This document shows, piece after piece, positions 8,632 through 17,637 of a stretch of DNA of 64,000 nucleotides (its first letter is position 1; every line of letters begins with the position of its first letter). Under the pieces are notes generated by a model that was not told the origin of the DNA, did not search any database, and saw only the letters and a list, made by a program, of their open reading frames with translations. The stretch is from Methylobacter psychrophilus (GTDB taxonomy: Bacteria > Pseudomonadota > Gammaproteobacteria > Methylococcales > Methylomonadaceae). The DNA is taken from contig NZ_JAOEGU010000001.1 in the NCBI RefSeq assembly GCF_025583945.1, positions 229,191 to 293,190 on the forward strand, given 5' to 3'. The position numbers and the translations under genes were made by a program.

Positions 8632-11319
8632 ATGAGTTTTTGGTCCGATATTACTACTTATTTTAGCGATTGGTATAAAGATGGTGTTTTAGTAGAGCAC
8701 TTAACGAATCAGGCAATAATCCATCGTAAACCGGTCGGTGAATATGTACCGGCTCCCGGAATGGCTTTGCCGTTACAGCCCACATCTGATGAGCTTTATG
8801 AAGTATTTATGTTTTCTGGCGTTGATTATCGAGGGCAGGCTCAACACGCATTCGAGACCTTAGGCTATGGAGCAAGTGCAAATATCAGTGTTGACTTTGC
8901 AAAAATGTTCTTGCCACCTGGAGTATCCATGTTTGCTACGGCCTCTATTAGCGCTAATATGAGTGCTAAAAAAGCTTCCCATAGATTTTTGTATATTGCC
9001 AATCAAGGAAATTCAACAGAGTTTTTCAAAAAACCGAATAGCCTCGCACCGGTAAACATTAAGCAACCAGGCTTTAAGGATTTACGTCGTGCCAGGATGC
9101 CTATTGGGAGTGAGAGTGCTATGGCGACGTGGGCTGCGGCAAATGCAGAAAAACTTAAGGAACTGGATGCTCAGGCAGCCATAGCCAAGATACAAACGAG
9201 TCGTCATCAGGCGTGGCAACCGGTAGTTTTGAGTTGTATGCGAGGTAGCTGGACTTATTGTAAAGGTGGTGTAGGCGTCGAGGTTGGCGCTAAATTTGAT
9301 ACGACAAATATCACCAACATAGGAATCAGTAATGTTGAGTCTTTCGGTTTCGGAATAAAGCTAACAGCTTCGGCTAGTGGATCTTATGAGGGTACATGGG
9401 TTCTTGTGACTGACCCTGCTCCTCTGCATTCTGATATACGCGATACCAACATAAAACGAGAATGGTTTAAGGAATATTCAAAGTCGGCCAGTTCACAACA
9501 AAATCAACAATTTGATCTGGCGGTTAAAAAGTTGCCAAGCCAGTCAAGTACTAATCCGAGCTGTTATTTAAGTTGGTGGAGTCAGACAAAAGAAGCCACT
9601 GCGGCATTAAATGCTGCACTTACTGCAACTAGTGTTACTCAAGCGGGAACCTATAATGACCAGACTGTCGGTCCGGGGGGAACGCTCACGCTTTCAGCGA
9701 AATTACCAAGTATCAAATGGACATCAAAAACTGCAAGTTACCGGCTTAATAATCCTTGCTCTAATCCTGATATTATCCTGTCACAGGAGACTGTCATACT
9801 TTATAAACAGCTGGGTGGACAACTGATAGGCATTGCTCTGGATCTGGAATTGGGCTGCGCAACCGTTAAAGCTGATAAAGATACCGGGCTAAATAGCTTG
9901 GCGCAGAAGGATCCACAAAATCTTTTTTTATCAAATATAACGACTACAACGATCAAAAAAGAAATAAAAGTAGATGGTGCTTTAGCACCACCGGATATGA
10001 CATTATATAAAAGTGATAATTTTAAAGCGGCGCTTTCTTCAAAATCACTTAAATGCTCATTTTTTGAAGATAAATTTAAGAAGATTGAAAAGACCTGGAG
10101 TACTGTCAACTCGATGACATACGAAGCAGGCATTGTATTGTGGTCGAAGCCTGATAGACAACTACTGGAGGGTAGCGGATTTGTCGTAGGACAAAGCCTG
10201 ATCTTGCCAACTTTTGCCATATATTGGAATAACTGTACACAATGTGACTTACTTTTTGGAAAAGCTTTACCTGATTGGAGTGGTGTTAAGAAATTGGTAG
10301 AGGATTCTATTACGGAGCAGTTACCAAGCCAGACAGGTATATTACCAACCTTGCAAAATTGGCTCGACAGCAGTAATACAGGTGATTATCGTTGGAGCAT
10401 CACTAATGTCGACGATGCTATAAAGGCTTATTGGAAGCACCAAGATAAGACACCATGGAATCTGGCTCCCGCAGATGTTTTAAAGGCATTACTGGCACAA
10501 GCTAAAAAGAATTGTGGAACACAAAATTCCGGCACAGCAGAAGAAAAAGAAAAAAAACTATATAGCCAGGTTGTGTATTTGGCATTAGAAGAGGCCAAGA
10601 TACGTGCAAAGTTATATAACGAAATCCTTCAGGGTATCAACAAATGGATAAAATCAAAAGGCGGCGAAACAACTGCGGTCAATAATAAACGTTATCCTGC
10701 TATCCTTTCTTTACGTCTTAATTGCGCTTATTCAATCGAGAAGCTTGACGACTTTACATCGAAACTGGATGTGGTTAATGAATATAATAATATGCGAGCT
10801 ATGGAAGTTGATTTGTCCGGTCAGTTACATGTAAGCCTGGAAAATCTTCAAACCTTCCTCGGTAATGTTGCAATGCAAGAATGCGTTAAAGATCTGGTTG
10901 CTTTATTACAGCATCCAGAGAATAAAAAACAAGTTCCGGGAGCTTTTATAATCGAAGCCTCATTCAAACTTTCCTCCGAACAGCTTAGCTTAAAACCTGG
11001 ATTTGTCGATAACGGTGACGATATTCAAAGTGGTTTTACTGATGATATCAAAAGACGTTTAGCAGGCCATTACGATGACAGACTTCAATATATTAGCATT
11101 AGGTATCGTAAGTCGGATACCAAAGCTAGTGACCGTTCTTTCAAGTTAGGAGTTAATGTCGGTGCAGCCAAACTTGGTTTTTCTTTAGATCGCATACGTC
11201 AGGCAGGTACTGAGGGAAACTTTATGTTACATACAGTATGGTTTGGCAGTTATAAAGGGTTTAATGATCGAGGCGCATGGCCAGAAAAATCGGTTCCAAT
11301 GCCAGTAATTATTTCGTAG
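8632..11319 (+). CDS. Unrecognised 895-residue protein linked to the T6SS locus
   Basis: I do not recognise a family. The ATG has a strong Shine-Dalgarno sequence (AAGGGGGG). No signal peptide or clear membrane helix is seen. Residues about 75-125 form an Ala/Ser/Met-rich, mildly hydrophobic stretch (GASANISVDFAKMFLPPGVS). Residues about 205-265 hold Gly/Ser-rich alternating strands (GVGVEVGAKF, GFGIKLTASASGSY), and another Gly-rich strand pair sits near the C-terminus (GVNVGAAKLGFSL). About 16 cysteines are scattered through the chain. It is separated from tssJ by 145 bases and followed by a terminator, so it is the last gene of the block. A secreted cargo, an effector with a membrane-active domain, or an accessory structural protein are all possible; none is shown. 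Base composition is AT-rich like the distal tssM. Confidence 0.7.
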   Translation: MSFWSDITTYFSDWYKDGVLVEHLTNQAIIHRKPVGEYVPAPGMALPLQPTSDELYEVFMFSGVDYRGQAQHAFETLGYGASANISVDFAKMFLPPGVSMFATASISANMSAKKASHRFLYIANQGNSTEFFKKPNSLAPVNIKQPGFKDLRRARMPIGSESAMATWAAANAEKLKELDAQAAIAKIQTSRHQAWQPVVLSCMRGSWTYCKGGVGVEVGAKFDTTNITNIGISNVESFGFGIKLTASASGSYEGTWVLVTDPAPLHSDIRDTNIKREWFKEYSKSASSQQNQQFDLAVKKLPSQSSTNPSCYLSWWSQTKEATAALNAALTATSVTQAGTYNDQTVGPGGTLTLSAKLPSIKWTSKTASYRLNNPCSNPDIILSQETVILYKQLGGQLIGIALDLELGCATVKADKDTGLNSLAQKDPQNLFLSNITTTTIKKEIKVDGALAPPDMTLYKSDNFKAALSSKSLKCSFFEDKFKKIEKTWSTVNSMTYEAGIVLWSKPDRQLLEGSGFVVGQSLILPTFAIYWNNCTQCDLLFGKALPDWSGVKKLVEDSITEQLPSQTGILPTLQNWLDSSNTGDYRWSITNVDDAIKAYWKHQDKTPWNLAPADVLKALLAQAKKNCGTQNSGTAEEKEKKLYSQVVYLALEEAKIRAKLYNEILQGINKWIKSKGGETTAVNNKRYPAILSLRLNCAYSIEKLDDFTSKLDVVNEYNNMRAMEVDLSGQLHVSLENLQTFLGNVAMQECVKDLVALLQHPENKKQVPGAFIIEASFKLSSEQLSLKPGFVDNGDDIQSGFTDDIKRRLAGHYDDRLQYISIRYRKSDTKASDRSFKLGVNVGAAKLGFSLDRIRQAGTEGNFMLHTVWFGSYKGFNDRGAWPEKSVPMPVIIS

Positions 11320-11340
11320 ATATCCGCGTAATTAATCATT

Positions 11341-11451
11341 TTAAAGCAGGGCAGTAATCTTCTGTATTTTTACTGCTTTTGCTTTACCCATCTTGGTGGC
11401 AAGTAGTCGATAAAAAGCACCCTGCGTGGTATTGATCTTGCCCACATTGAG
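11341..11451 (-). pseudogene. Transposase gene fragment (IS110/IS116-like C-terminal piece)
   Basis: Read on the minus strand, 37 codons ending in TAA give a peptide containing GAFYRLLATKMGKAKAV. It resembles the C-terminal region of IS110-type transposases, which has GAFYRRL followed by a Gly-Lys-Ala-Lys segment. A stop codon lies immediately upstream in frame and no start is present, so it is a remnant. It overlaps the terminator of the preceding gene. The family assignment is from memory of the motif only. Confidence 0.35.
11351..11380 (+). terminator. Rho-independent terminator after the 895-residue gene
   Basis: The arms GCAGTAA (11351-11357) and TTACTGC (11370-11376) flank a 12-base loop and are followed by TTTT. 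It lies about 30 bases after the stop of the upstream + strand gene and would end the T6SS-region transcript. Confidence 0.6.
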
Positions 11452-11530
11452 TTAAAAGTAGAAAGTTTCTATTTTGGTACTGTTTCAGGAACAAATGCAT
11501 GACTTTGATAAGTAAGGTGCAAACATTATT

Positions 11531-13858
11531 TCATGCAGAGTTGTTATCTTCTGCTGCATTTTTACTGACGGGTAAGGTAAAATAAAAAGTGCAGCCATTT
11601 CCAGCTTGGCTAGTAAAATGTAAATTGCCATAATGGGCTTCGATAATTGATCGGCTAATGGATAGTCCCATGCCCATACCGTCAGTTTTGGTAGTGTAAA
11701 AAGGCATCACTATTTGTTGTTGTTGGTCTTCATTAATCCCTGATCCATTATCCATTACGCTGATTTCAATATAATTATTGGGTGTTAACCGACTATTTAT
11801 AGCCAAGCTGCGTTGTTGTTTTTCCGGACAGTTTTTTAGGGCATCAATACTGTTTCGAATCAGGTTTATGATGACCTGTTCAATTTGGATAGCATCAACA
11901 TTGACAGGCGGCAGAGGTTTTTGTAGTTTAAATGTCAGCTTTATGCTGTTGTGTTTAATTTCATCAATACACAAGCTGGCCGAGTCATGAATCAACGCGT
12001 TAACGTCGGTAATGGCATGCTGTGTTATCTGTGATTTTATAAATTCCCGCATGCGACGAATGATTTGTCCGGCTCTTAACGCCTGTTGCTGCGTTTTGTA
12101 TAAAATCTCGGCAAGCTTGACCAGATCAGGGTTTTCATTGTTAAGCAGATTTATACTGACTTGCGTATAACTCGAAATGGCAGTTAATGGTTGATTGACT
12201 TCATGAGCAATCCCGGAAGCCATCTCACCCATCAGGCCAAGGCGAGTAACATGGGCTAGCTGGTTTAGATGCTCCTTGTCTTGCTGCTCCCGGTATTTTC
12301 GCTCACTAATATCCTGTGCACTACCCAACATACGTAGGGGTTTGTTCATATCATCGTATTGTAATTCACCACTACCACAGATAAAACGAATAGAGCCATC
12401 CGGCAGTATAATACGAAAATCCAGTTGCCTCGCTTCATGACCGTTCAGACAATCACTCATCCACATGCTCATTGCGTCATTATCTTCTGGATGGATCAAA
12501 TTAATAAAGGCTTCTGATGAGTGCCCAAAGGTCTCTTTGGTAACTCCATAAATCGGGTACATTTCATCTGACCAGCTAAGGTAACCGCTTGTCAGATCTA
12601 AAGACCAACTACCAATATGAGCAATACGCTGTGATTGCGACAACATCCATTCTTTTTCCTGTAATATTTCCTGGACGTGTTTGAGCGCAGAAATATCGGT
12701 ATGTGTACCTATCATGCGTAAAGGCTTATTATCTTCGCTGCTGGTAACTACCATCCCGCGTCCTAAAATCCATTTGTAACTTCCATTCTTACAGCGTAAC
12801 CGGAATTCAACACTGTAACTATCGGTATTTCCAGTAATATATATTTGCACTAAGTTTGCAACATGTGCCTGATCATCGGGGTGAATATGACTTATCCATT
12901 CTCTATTCATTGGCTGAATATCGTTTTCGGCATAGCCCAGCATTTCTATCCAGCGCCGTGAATAAATGACTTTTCCGGTTGGAATATCCCAGTCCCATAC
13001 CCCATCACCGGTACCCTCAATGGCAAATTTCCAGAGAAATTCACTTTCACGTAGCGCAGACTCTATTTGCTTACGTTCGGTGATATCGGTAGATATGCTA
13101 CACAATCCGTAAATACTGCCATTTTCGTCGCGTAGCGGTTGCTTAATCGAAACATAGGTGCGCGCAATATGAGTGTCTTTATCAATAATAATTTCCTCGG
13201 TTGCTATACGCTCACCCAGTTCAATAACACGGCGATCATTTTCATGAAATGCTGTTTTTGTTACCTCATCAAAAAAGAAGTCTTCCAGTTTTTTGCCAAT
13301 AATGCCCTCCAGTTCTGTGCCAAATAGTTGTTGTACTGGCTGATTGGCATACTGATACTGATAGCCGGAATCTTTGATATAAATCAAGGCTTCAACATTG
13401 TCGAGAATGGTGTTGAGTTTATATTCACTTTCCCGTAAAGCTGCTTCTGCAGTTTTTCTCTGTTGTATCTCCGCTTGCAGTTGGGCAACGCTGGGTAAAG
13501 ACAAGGCCTGAGGTGCAACCTTTAACATCAGTACTGCAGTCGGGATCGAAATAAGCGCTATAAAGGCTTTAATCAATCCATCCAGCCAATACAACGGGAT
13601 CCAGATGGTGATGGCTGAAAGTAAATGCGAAGTGCCGCAGGCAATAACGGATACCGACAACAGGAGTGCCAGCCACGAATAGGGAAAGTCTTTACGTTGC
13701 CGGACAAAATAGACCAGCGTTAAAGGGATGGAATAAAAGGCCAGAGCAATTAGCAGATCTGAACCAACATGTAGCCAAAGTAATATAGGGCTCCACGATA
13801 AACAATAACCGTGAGGAATGAGATCTTTAATACCAAAAAAATCAATTAAGGGTTGCAT
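11531..13858 (-). CDS. Histidine kinase with ethylene-receptor-like membrane sensor and three PAS domains
   Basis: This 775-residue membrane kinase begins with three hydrophobic segments (about residues 24-120) that closely match the ethylene-binding domain of plant ETR1 and its cyanobacterial relatives. The second segment has SDLLIALAFYSIPL (Asp34, Ile44, Pro45). The third has CGTSHL, giving Cys74 and His78 at the spacing of the two copper ligands ETR1 Cys65 and His69. The position of ETR1 Tyr32 is Phe41 here, with tyrosine next to it. Three PAS/PAC domains follow (about 140-270, 270-395, 395-520), then HisKA with phospho-acceptor His552 (AHEVNQPL) and an HATPase domain with DNGSG and GMGMGLS motifs. 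No receiver domain or partner regulator adjoins it. Copper-dependent sensing of ethylene or a similar small molecule is inferred from the ligands. Confidence 0.85.
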   Translation of the reverse strand: MQPLIDFFGIKDLIPHGYCLSWSPILLWLHVGSDLLIALAFYSIPLTLVYFVRQRKDFPYSWLALLLSVSVIACGTSHLLSAITIWIPLYWLDGLIKAFIALISIPTAVLMLKVAPQALSLPSVAQLQAEIQQRKTAEAALRESEYKLNTILDNVEALIYIKDSGYQYQYANQPVQQLFGTELEGIIGKKLEDFFFDEVTKTAFHENDRRVIELGERIATEEIIIDKDTHIARTYVSIKQPLRDENGSIYGLCSISTDITERKQIESALRESEFLWKFAIEGTGDGVWDWDIPTGKVIYSRRWIEMLGYAENDIQPMNREWISHIHPDDQAHVANLVQIYITGNTDSYSVEFRLRCKNGSYKWILGRGMVVTSSEDNKPLRMIGTHTDISALKHVQEILQEKEWMLSQSQRIAHIGSWSLDLTSGYLSWSDEMYPIYGVTKETFGHSSEAFINLIHPEDNDAMSMWMSDCLNGHEARQLDFRIILPDGSIRFICGSGELQYDDMNKPLRMLGSAQDISERKYREQQDKEHLNQLAHVTRLGLMGEMASGIAHEVNQPLTAISSYTQVSINLLNNENPDLVKLAEILYKTQQQALRAGQIIRRMREFIKSQITQHAITDVNALIHDSASLCIDEIKHNSIKLTFKLQKPLPPVNVDAIQIEQVIINLIRNSIDALKNCPEKQQRSLAINSRLTPNNYIEISVMDNGSGINEDQQQQIVMPFYTTKTDGMGMGLSISRSIIEAHYGNLHFTSQAGNGCTFYFTLPVSKNAAEDNNSA

Positions 13859-13952
13859 TTTTAAGTCAAATTAGAGGCTATTATTAATGGCTGGTTTACG
13901 ATAAAAGTGTTATGGTTATTTTTCTATAATAATAAGTGTAAGAGGTAATGTC

Positions 13953-14276
13953 GTGAAAATACTCATTAAGCTAATCGCTATTGTGGCACTCGTTTCTTTA
14001 AGTCAGATGAGTTTAGCAGCTGATCCGGTTGAAAAGAAACCTGAAATGAAAATGGATCATGCCATGGGCACCATGGATGAATCAAAAATGATGGAACATT
14101 TAAAAATAAAACAGGAAGAGATACTGAAGATGCATGATCTTTCCAATAAGATTCTTGCAGAAACCGATCCAAAGAAAAAACAGGTATTGAAAGATCAACA
14201 GCTTGAGCTAATTAAGGCTGAGCATATTCAAATGATGAATATGCATCATCCAAAAATGATGAAAATGGATAAATAA
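13953..14276 (+). CDS. Small exported Met/His-rich protein, possible metal binder
   Basis: A 107-residue protein with a typical signal peptide (cleavage likely after SLA in MSLAADP, near residue 22). The mature part is highly charged and rich in methionine, lysine and histidine, with HMM-like clusters (MDHAMGTMDESKMMEH and MMNMHHPKMMKMDK) around a predicted helical middle. Such Met/His clusters are common in periplasmic copper-binding proteins, so copper or silver binding is inferred; no named family was recognised. The start is GTG 13953 with AGAGG about 7 bases upstream. It is divergent from the ethylene-receptor-like kinase, with 94 bases between them. That is of interest because that kinase is itself predicted to bind copper. 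Confidence 0.7.
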   Translation: MKILIKLIAIVALVSLSQMSLAADPVEKKPEMKMDHAMGTMDESKMMEHLKIKQEEILKMHDLSNKILAETDPKKKQVLKDQQLELIKAEHIQMMNMHHPKMMKMDK

Positions 14277-14352
14277 AGTAAAAATAATCCGGACACAACA
14301 GGTTTATTCATTAAAAAATACTTGAACGGTCGTATAACGAAAATTAATAATG

Positions 14353-14387
14353 GTCAGGTTACGATTGCTGTCATGTCGTAATCTGAC
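14353..14387 (+). terminator. Stem-loop after the Met/His-rich gene
   Basis: Arms of 12 bases (GTCAGGTTACGA and TCGTAATCTGAC, one G-U pair) enclose an 11-base loop. It lies about 75 bases after the stop at 14276. There is no proper T-run, so it may be an mRNA-end stabiliser or a non-functional palindrome. Confidence 0.35.
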
Positions 14388-14494
14388 TTGTTATATAAAA
14401 AATATCTGAACGATTTTATCAGTAAGAGATTATATCCTTGTTAACACGTAATTTTTAGGATCACGTATAATTTTACGGGACACGGAAACCCTAA

Positions 14495-15916
14495 TCAATC
14501 TACCGTTTTTAGATTGTATTTTCGTACCCGGTAGCGTAGTGTTTCTCGTGTTGCGCTCAGTGCTCTTGCGGCGGCAGTCAGATTATTATCGGCTCGTTCC
14601 AGCGTAGTTTTAATGATAAATCGATCCATATCATCCAACGCCATGCTGCCATCCAAAGGCAAATAAATACCTTGTTCACTCGATTTTGCCTGAGACTGGC
14701 TATTTTTTTGATCCCGATCATTTGATTCTGTCCGGGATTGCTGTCCGGGTAATTGCAACCATTGTCCCGGAAATGTAGTGCCATCAGCAAATAATACACA
14801 ACGTTCAATAACATTGCGCAGTTCCCTGACATTACCCGGCCAGAAATGCGCTTTAAGCTTGTTCCAGACATCATCAGGAATATCTTTTACCTGTCGTCCG
14901 GCTTTGGCATTGTATTCGGCAACAAAGAGCGGCACCAGCTCATCAAGATCTTCAACCGCTTCACGCAGCGGCGGCAAAATGACCTTAAATACGCTTAAAC
15001 GATGATATAAATCAGCACGGAAACTACCATCCTGTGCCATTTTTTCCAAATCACGGTTACTGGCAGCGACAATCTGGACATCAACACTGATCTCTTTTTC
15101 GCCTCCCAAGCGTCGTACTTTATGATCTTCAATGGCCTTAAGCAGCTTGGCTTGTAAATCCAGTGGCATTTCACCAATTTCATCCATAAATAAGGTGCCG
15201 CCGTCTGCCTGTTCCAACAAGCCCCGGTGCCGTCCTGATGCACCGGTAAATGCACCCGGTTCATGCCCGAATAATTCGGATTCCAGTAATTCGCGTGGTA
15301 ATGCGGCACAATTAACTTCAATCATGGGTTGTTGGGCGCGAGGTCCCCCATAATGCAGAATACGTGCGGTTAAACCTTTCCCTGTGCCACTTTCGCCACC
15401 GATAATCAGGGCGCTAAAGGGTACTTGTGTCAGTTTTGCCAACAATTGCCGAATATCTTGTGCTTGCCGGCTATGACCGATATAAGCTTCCGGTGAGTAG
15501 CGTCGATGACCTTGTTTGGTTTGATCAATAACACGACGCTGTATCGATGCACTGCGAGTCGCGCTGGTAACAACCAGATCAAGGCGCTCCAGATCACAAG
15601 GTTTTTCGAGAAAATCATAAGCACCCAGACGCAGCGCCCTGACCGAATCAGGAACGCTACCGTAGCCAGTCAAAAACAGCCATTCGGCGTAGCTGACATG
15701 TTTTTTTACCGCTTCCATAAAATCCAGGGCGTTACCGTCCGGTAAATTCATGTCAGATAGAATCAAGAGCGGTTCTATACGATCTTTAAGTAGCAAGGTC
15801 TTGGCTTCAGCTAACGTACTGGCCCATACCACATCCCAGCCCTGTGCGCGGTAGTGGCGTGATAACTCTGAACCCAGCAGTTTTTCATCTTCAATGATGA
15901 GCAAGGTTTCTATCAT
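14495..15916 (-). CDS. NtrC-family sigma-54-dependent response regulator
   Basis: This 473-residue regulator has a receiver domain (phospho-acceptor Asp55 in SDMNLPDG, acidic residue Asp10), a sigma-54 AAA+ domain (Walker A GESGTGKG, the sigma-54 contact motif GAFTGA, Walker B region [10 protein letters not shown]) and a C-terminal Fis-type helix-turn-helix ([19 protein letters not shown]). It therefore should activate sigma-54 promoters when phosphorylated. I chose the ATG at 15916: it begins [14 protein letters not shown] receiver sequence, has GGAG upstream and overlaps the kinase stop by 4 bases (ATGA). Longer in-frame starts would run back into the kinase gene. The partner is clearly the adjacent kinase. 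The target genes are unknown. Confidence 0.88.
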   Translation of the reverse strand: MIETLLIIEDEKLLGSELSRHYRAQGWDVVWASTLAEAKTLLLKDRIEPLLILSDMNLPDGNALDFMEAVKKHVSYAEWLFLTGYGSVPDSVRALRLGAYDFLEKPCDLERLDLVVTSATRSASIQRRVIDQTKQGHRRYSPEAYIGHSRQAQDIRQLLAKLTQVPFSALIIGGESGTGKGLTARILHYGGPRAQQPMIEVNCAALPRELLESELFGHEPGAFTGASGRHRGLLEQADGGTLFMDEIGEMPLDLQAKLLKAIEDHKVRRLGGEKEISVDVQIVAASNRDLEKMAQDGSFRADLYHRLSVFKVILPPLREAVEDLDELVPLFVAEYNAKAGRQVKDIPDDVWNKLKAHFWPGNVRELRNVIERCVLFADGTTFPGQWLQLPGQQSRTESNDRDQKNSQSQAKSSEQGIYLPLDGSMALDDMDRFIIKTTLERADNNLTAAARALSATRETLRYRVRKYNLKTVD

Positions 15917-17364
15917 GATTTTTCTCCAGGAAAGCATTCTTTTGGTACCAATACCGTGACACAAGCGCCATGAGGTTGTTGATTATTCAGCTTAATCGTG
16001 CCACCAATGTCTTTAACAAAACGCTGTACCATAGCCAATCCCAGACCTGTGCCGCGTGGACGACTGGTGCGAAACGGTCGTATGCCGTAGTTAAGCATAT
16101 CGTCAGAAAAGCCGGGGCCATTGTCAAATACCTCAATGCGTAAGCCTTGAGGCTCCACACTGGCTTTTATACGGATTAAACCTGGACTGCTATCAAGGGC
16201 ATCCGCTGCATTTAATATCAAATTTAACAAAGCCTGACGGATACCGCTTTCGGGCAGATGCACCGGTAAGGTATCGGGTGTATCACTGTTCAGTGTAATG
16301 GCTTCCGGGATCTGGTAGCGGGTTAGGGCCAATAAATCCCGAATGAGTATTGTCATATCAAAATCGGTAGCTGTTTCAGGCGAATGACGGCTTTGATCCA
16401 GCATCTCGTTTAACAGGCGCGCCAAGCGCTTTAGCTCGCTACTAATCAGATCCATCCGCTCGCACTGGTATTCATCATCAATTTCTCGGCGTAAATTAGT
16501 GAAAGCCATTTGAATACCCGCCAGCGGGTTACGGATTTCGTGCGCCAACTCGGCAGCAACTTCGCCTATTGCCGCCAAACGTTCTGCTCTAGCTAAGCTA
16601 TATTGCTGTTCCAGCAGAGCTTGTGTGGCTAATCTGACTTCCCGTTGCAGTGATTGCGCATACAAGCGCTTGGCTTCTTCCAGATCGGCAAGATGCATAA
16701 CCAAAGCGTTATAGCTGTTAAAAACCGGAAACAGCAAAGGGTCGAGGTGATCGGTCGTAATCGGTGTATAGTTTTCTTGCGTCAATCGTTCCAATAACTG
16801 CCTCAGGTCATTAAGCGGATGCAATATTCTATAGTGTAAAAATAACATGGCTCCTAATAATATTAAGGTGAAGGTGACTAAGGCGATATAAAGTTCGGTC
16901 TGAGTATCAAAATTAATATCCTCCAGTAATTTTTCCCGTCGCAAGGCTTCTTCATCAAGTGTCTGACTCATCACTTCAAGAGCCTGTATCAGTCGGACAT
17001 TTTTTTCTGACTTGTCCAGCTTGTTTATATTGGTCAGGAGGCTACTAACAGTTTCCAGGCTTTTTCTGGTGGGGGCTAATAAATACTGATTATCATCGAT
17101 TAACGCCTTCATTTCATTGAGGGTTTTAGTCAATACTACCGGGTGAGAATCGGGGATAGTCTCGGTCACATAGCCAATCAACGATTGCTGCAAACCTACC
17201 GACACATTTTGAATGCGGTGGGAGTAGTTTACATAGGATAAAACGGTTTCAAAGTGATGTAGATTTCGCCAGATCATGCCGCCAAGAATAGCAAGAGCCA
17301 ACAGCAGCAGGCCAAAAAATGCCAGGGCACGAATTTTTGCGGGCCGGTAGAAAATTGAGGTCAT
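15913..17364 (-). CDS. Sensor histidine kinase paired with the NtrC-like regulator
   Basis: A 483-residue membrane kinase. It has an N-terminal membrane helix (about 13-31), a periplasmic loop of roughly 120 residues with no recognised ligand domain, a second membrane helix (about 155-177), a HAMP-like linker, a HisKA domain with His275 in ELAHEIRNPLAG and an HATPase domain (DNGPGFSD, GTGLGLAM). The layout resembles NtrB/AtoS-like kinases that work with sigma-54 activators. Its stop overlaps the start of the regulator gene by 4 bases, so the two are co-translated. The signal it senses cannot be read from the sequence. Confidence 0.87.
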   Translation of the reverse strand: MTSIFYRPAKIRALAFFGLLLLALAILGGMIWRNLHHFETVLSYVNYSHRIQNVSVGLQQSLIGYVTETIPDSHPVVLTKTLNEMKALIDDNQYLLAPTRKSLETVSSLLTNINKLDKSEKNVRLIQALEVMSQTLDEEALRREKLLEDINFDTQTELYIALVTFTLILLGAMLFLHYRILHPLNDLRQLLERLTQENYTPITTDHLDPLLFPVFNSYNALVMHLADLEEAKRLYAQSLQREVRLATQALLEQQYSLARAERLAAIGEVAAELAHEIRNPLAGIQMAFTNLRREIDDEYQCERMDLISSELKRLARLLNEMLDQSRHSPETATDFDMTILIRDLLALTRYQIPEAITLNSDTPDTLPVHLPESGIRQALLNLILNAADALDSSPGLIRIKASVEPQGLRIEVFDNGPGFSDDMLNYGIRPFRTSRPRGTGLGLAMVQRFVKDIGGTIKLNNQQPHGACVTVLVPKECFPGEKS

Positions 17365-17496
17365 GGCATCCCTTTTTAGTGGTTAAATTGATTTGGTTGT
17401 TGATATAGCTAGCCAGTGTTGATGATGGTCAGCAGCATGAATAATCCATTAACGGTTTACCGGATACAAACTTTCGAGACGAATTACCTCTATAGT

Positions 17497-17602
17497 CTTT
17501 TAGAAATTAAATTTCCATTCACATCGTTGCAAGCTCATACAGATAAAATCCCTTGAAGGGATGGTATTTGTTGGCATCGAAATTATTTATCTGAGAATCT
17601 AT
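17497..17602. repeat. Dispersed repeat family A, copy 1
   Basis: About 106 bp in the gap between the kinase and the TPR gene. It shares the outer sequences TTTYAGRAATTAAA and AATTATTTATCTGARAATCT with copies at 20441 and 54765, and the central palindrome. The palindrome in this copy (about 17541-17569) is degraded: two bases in the left arm differ. Confidence 0.8.
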
Positions 17603-17637
17603 AAAAAGACTTTTTGTTGGCATACCTGGAAGCCCTG

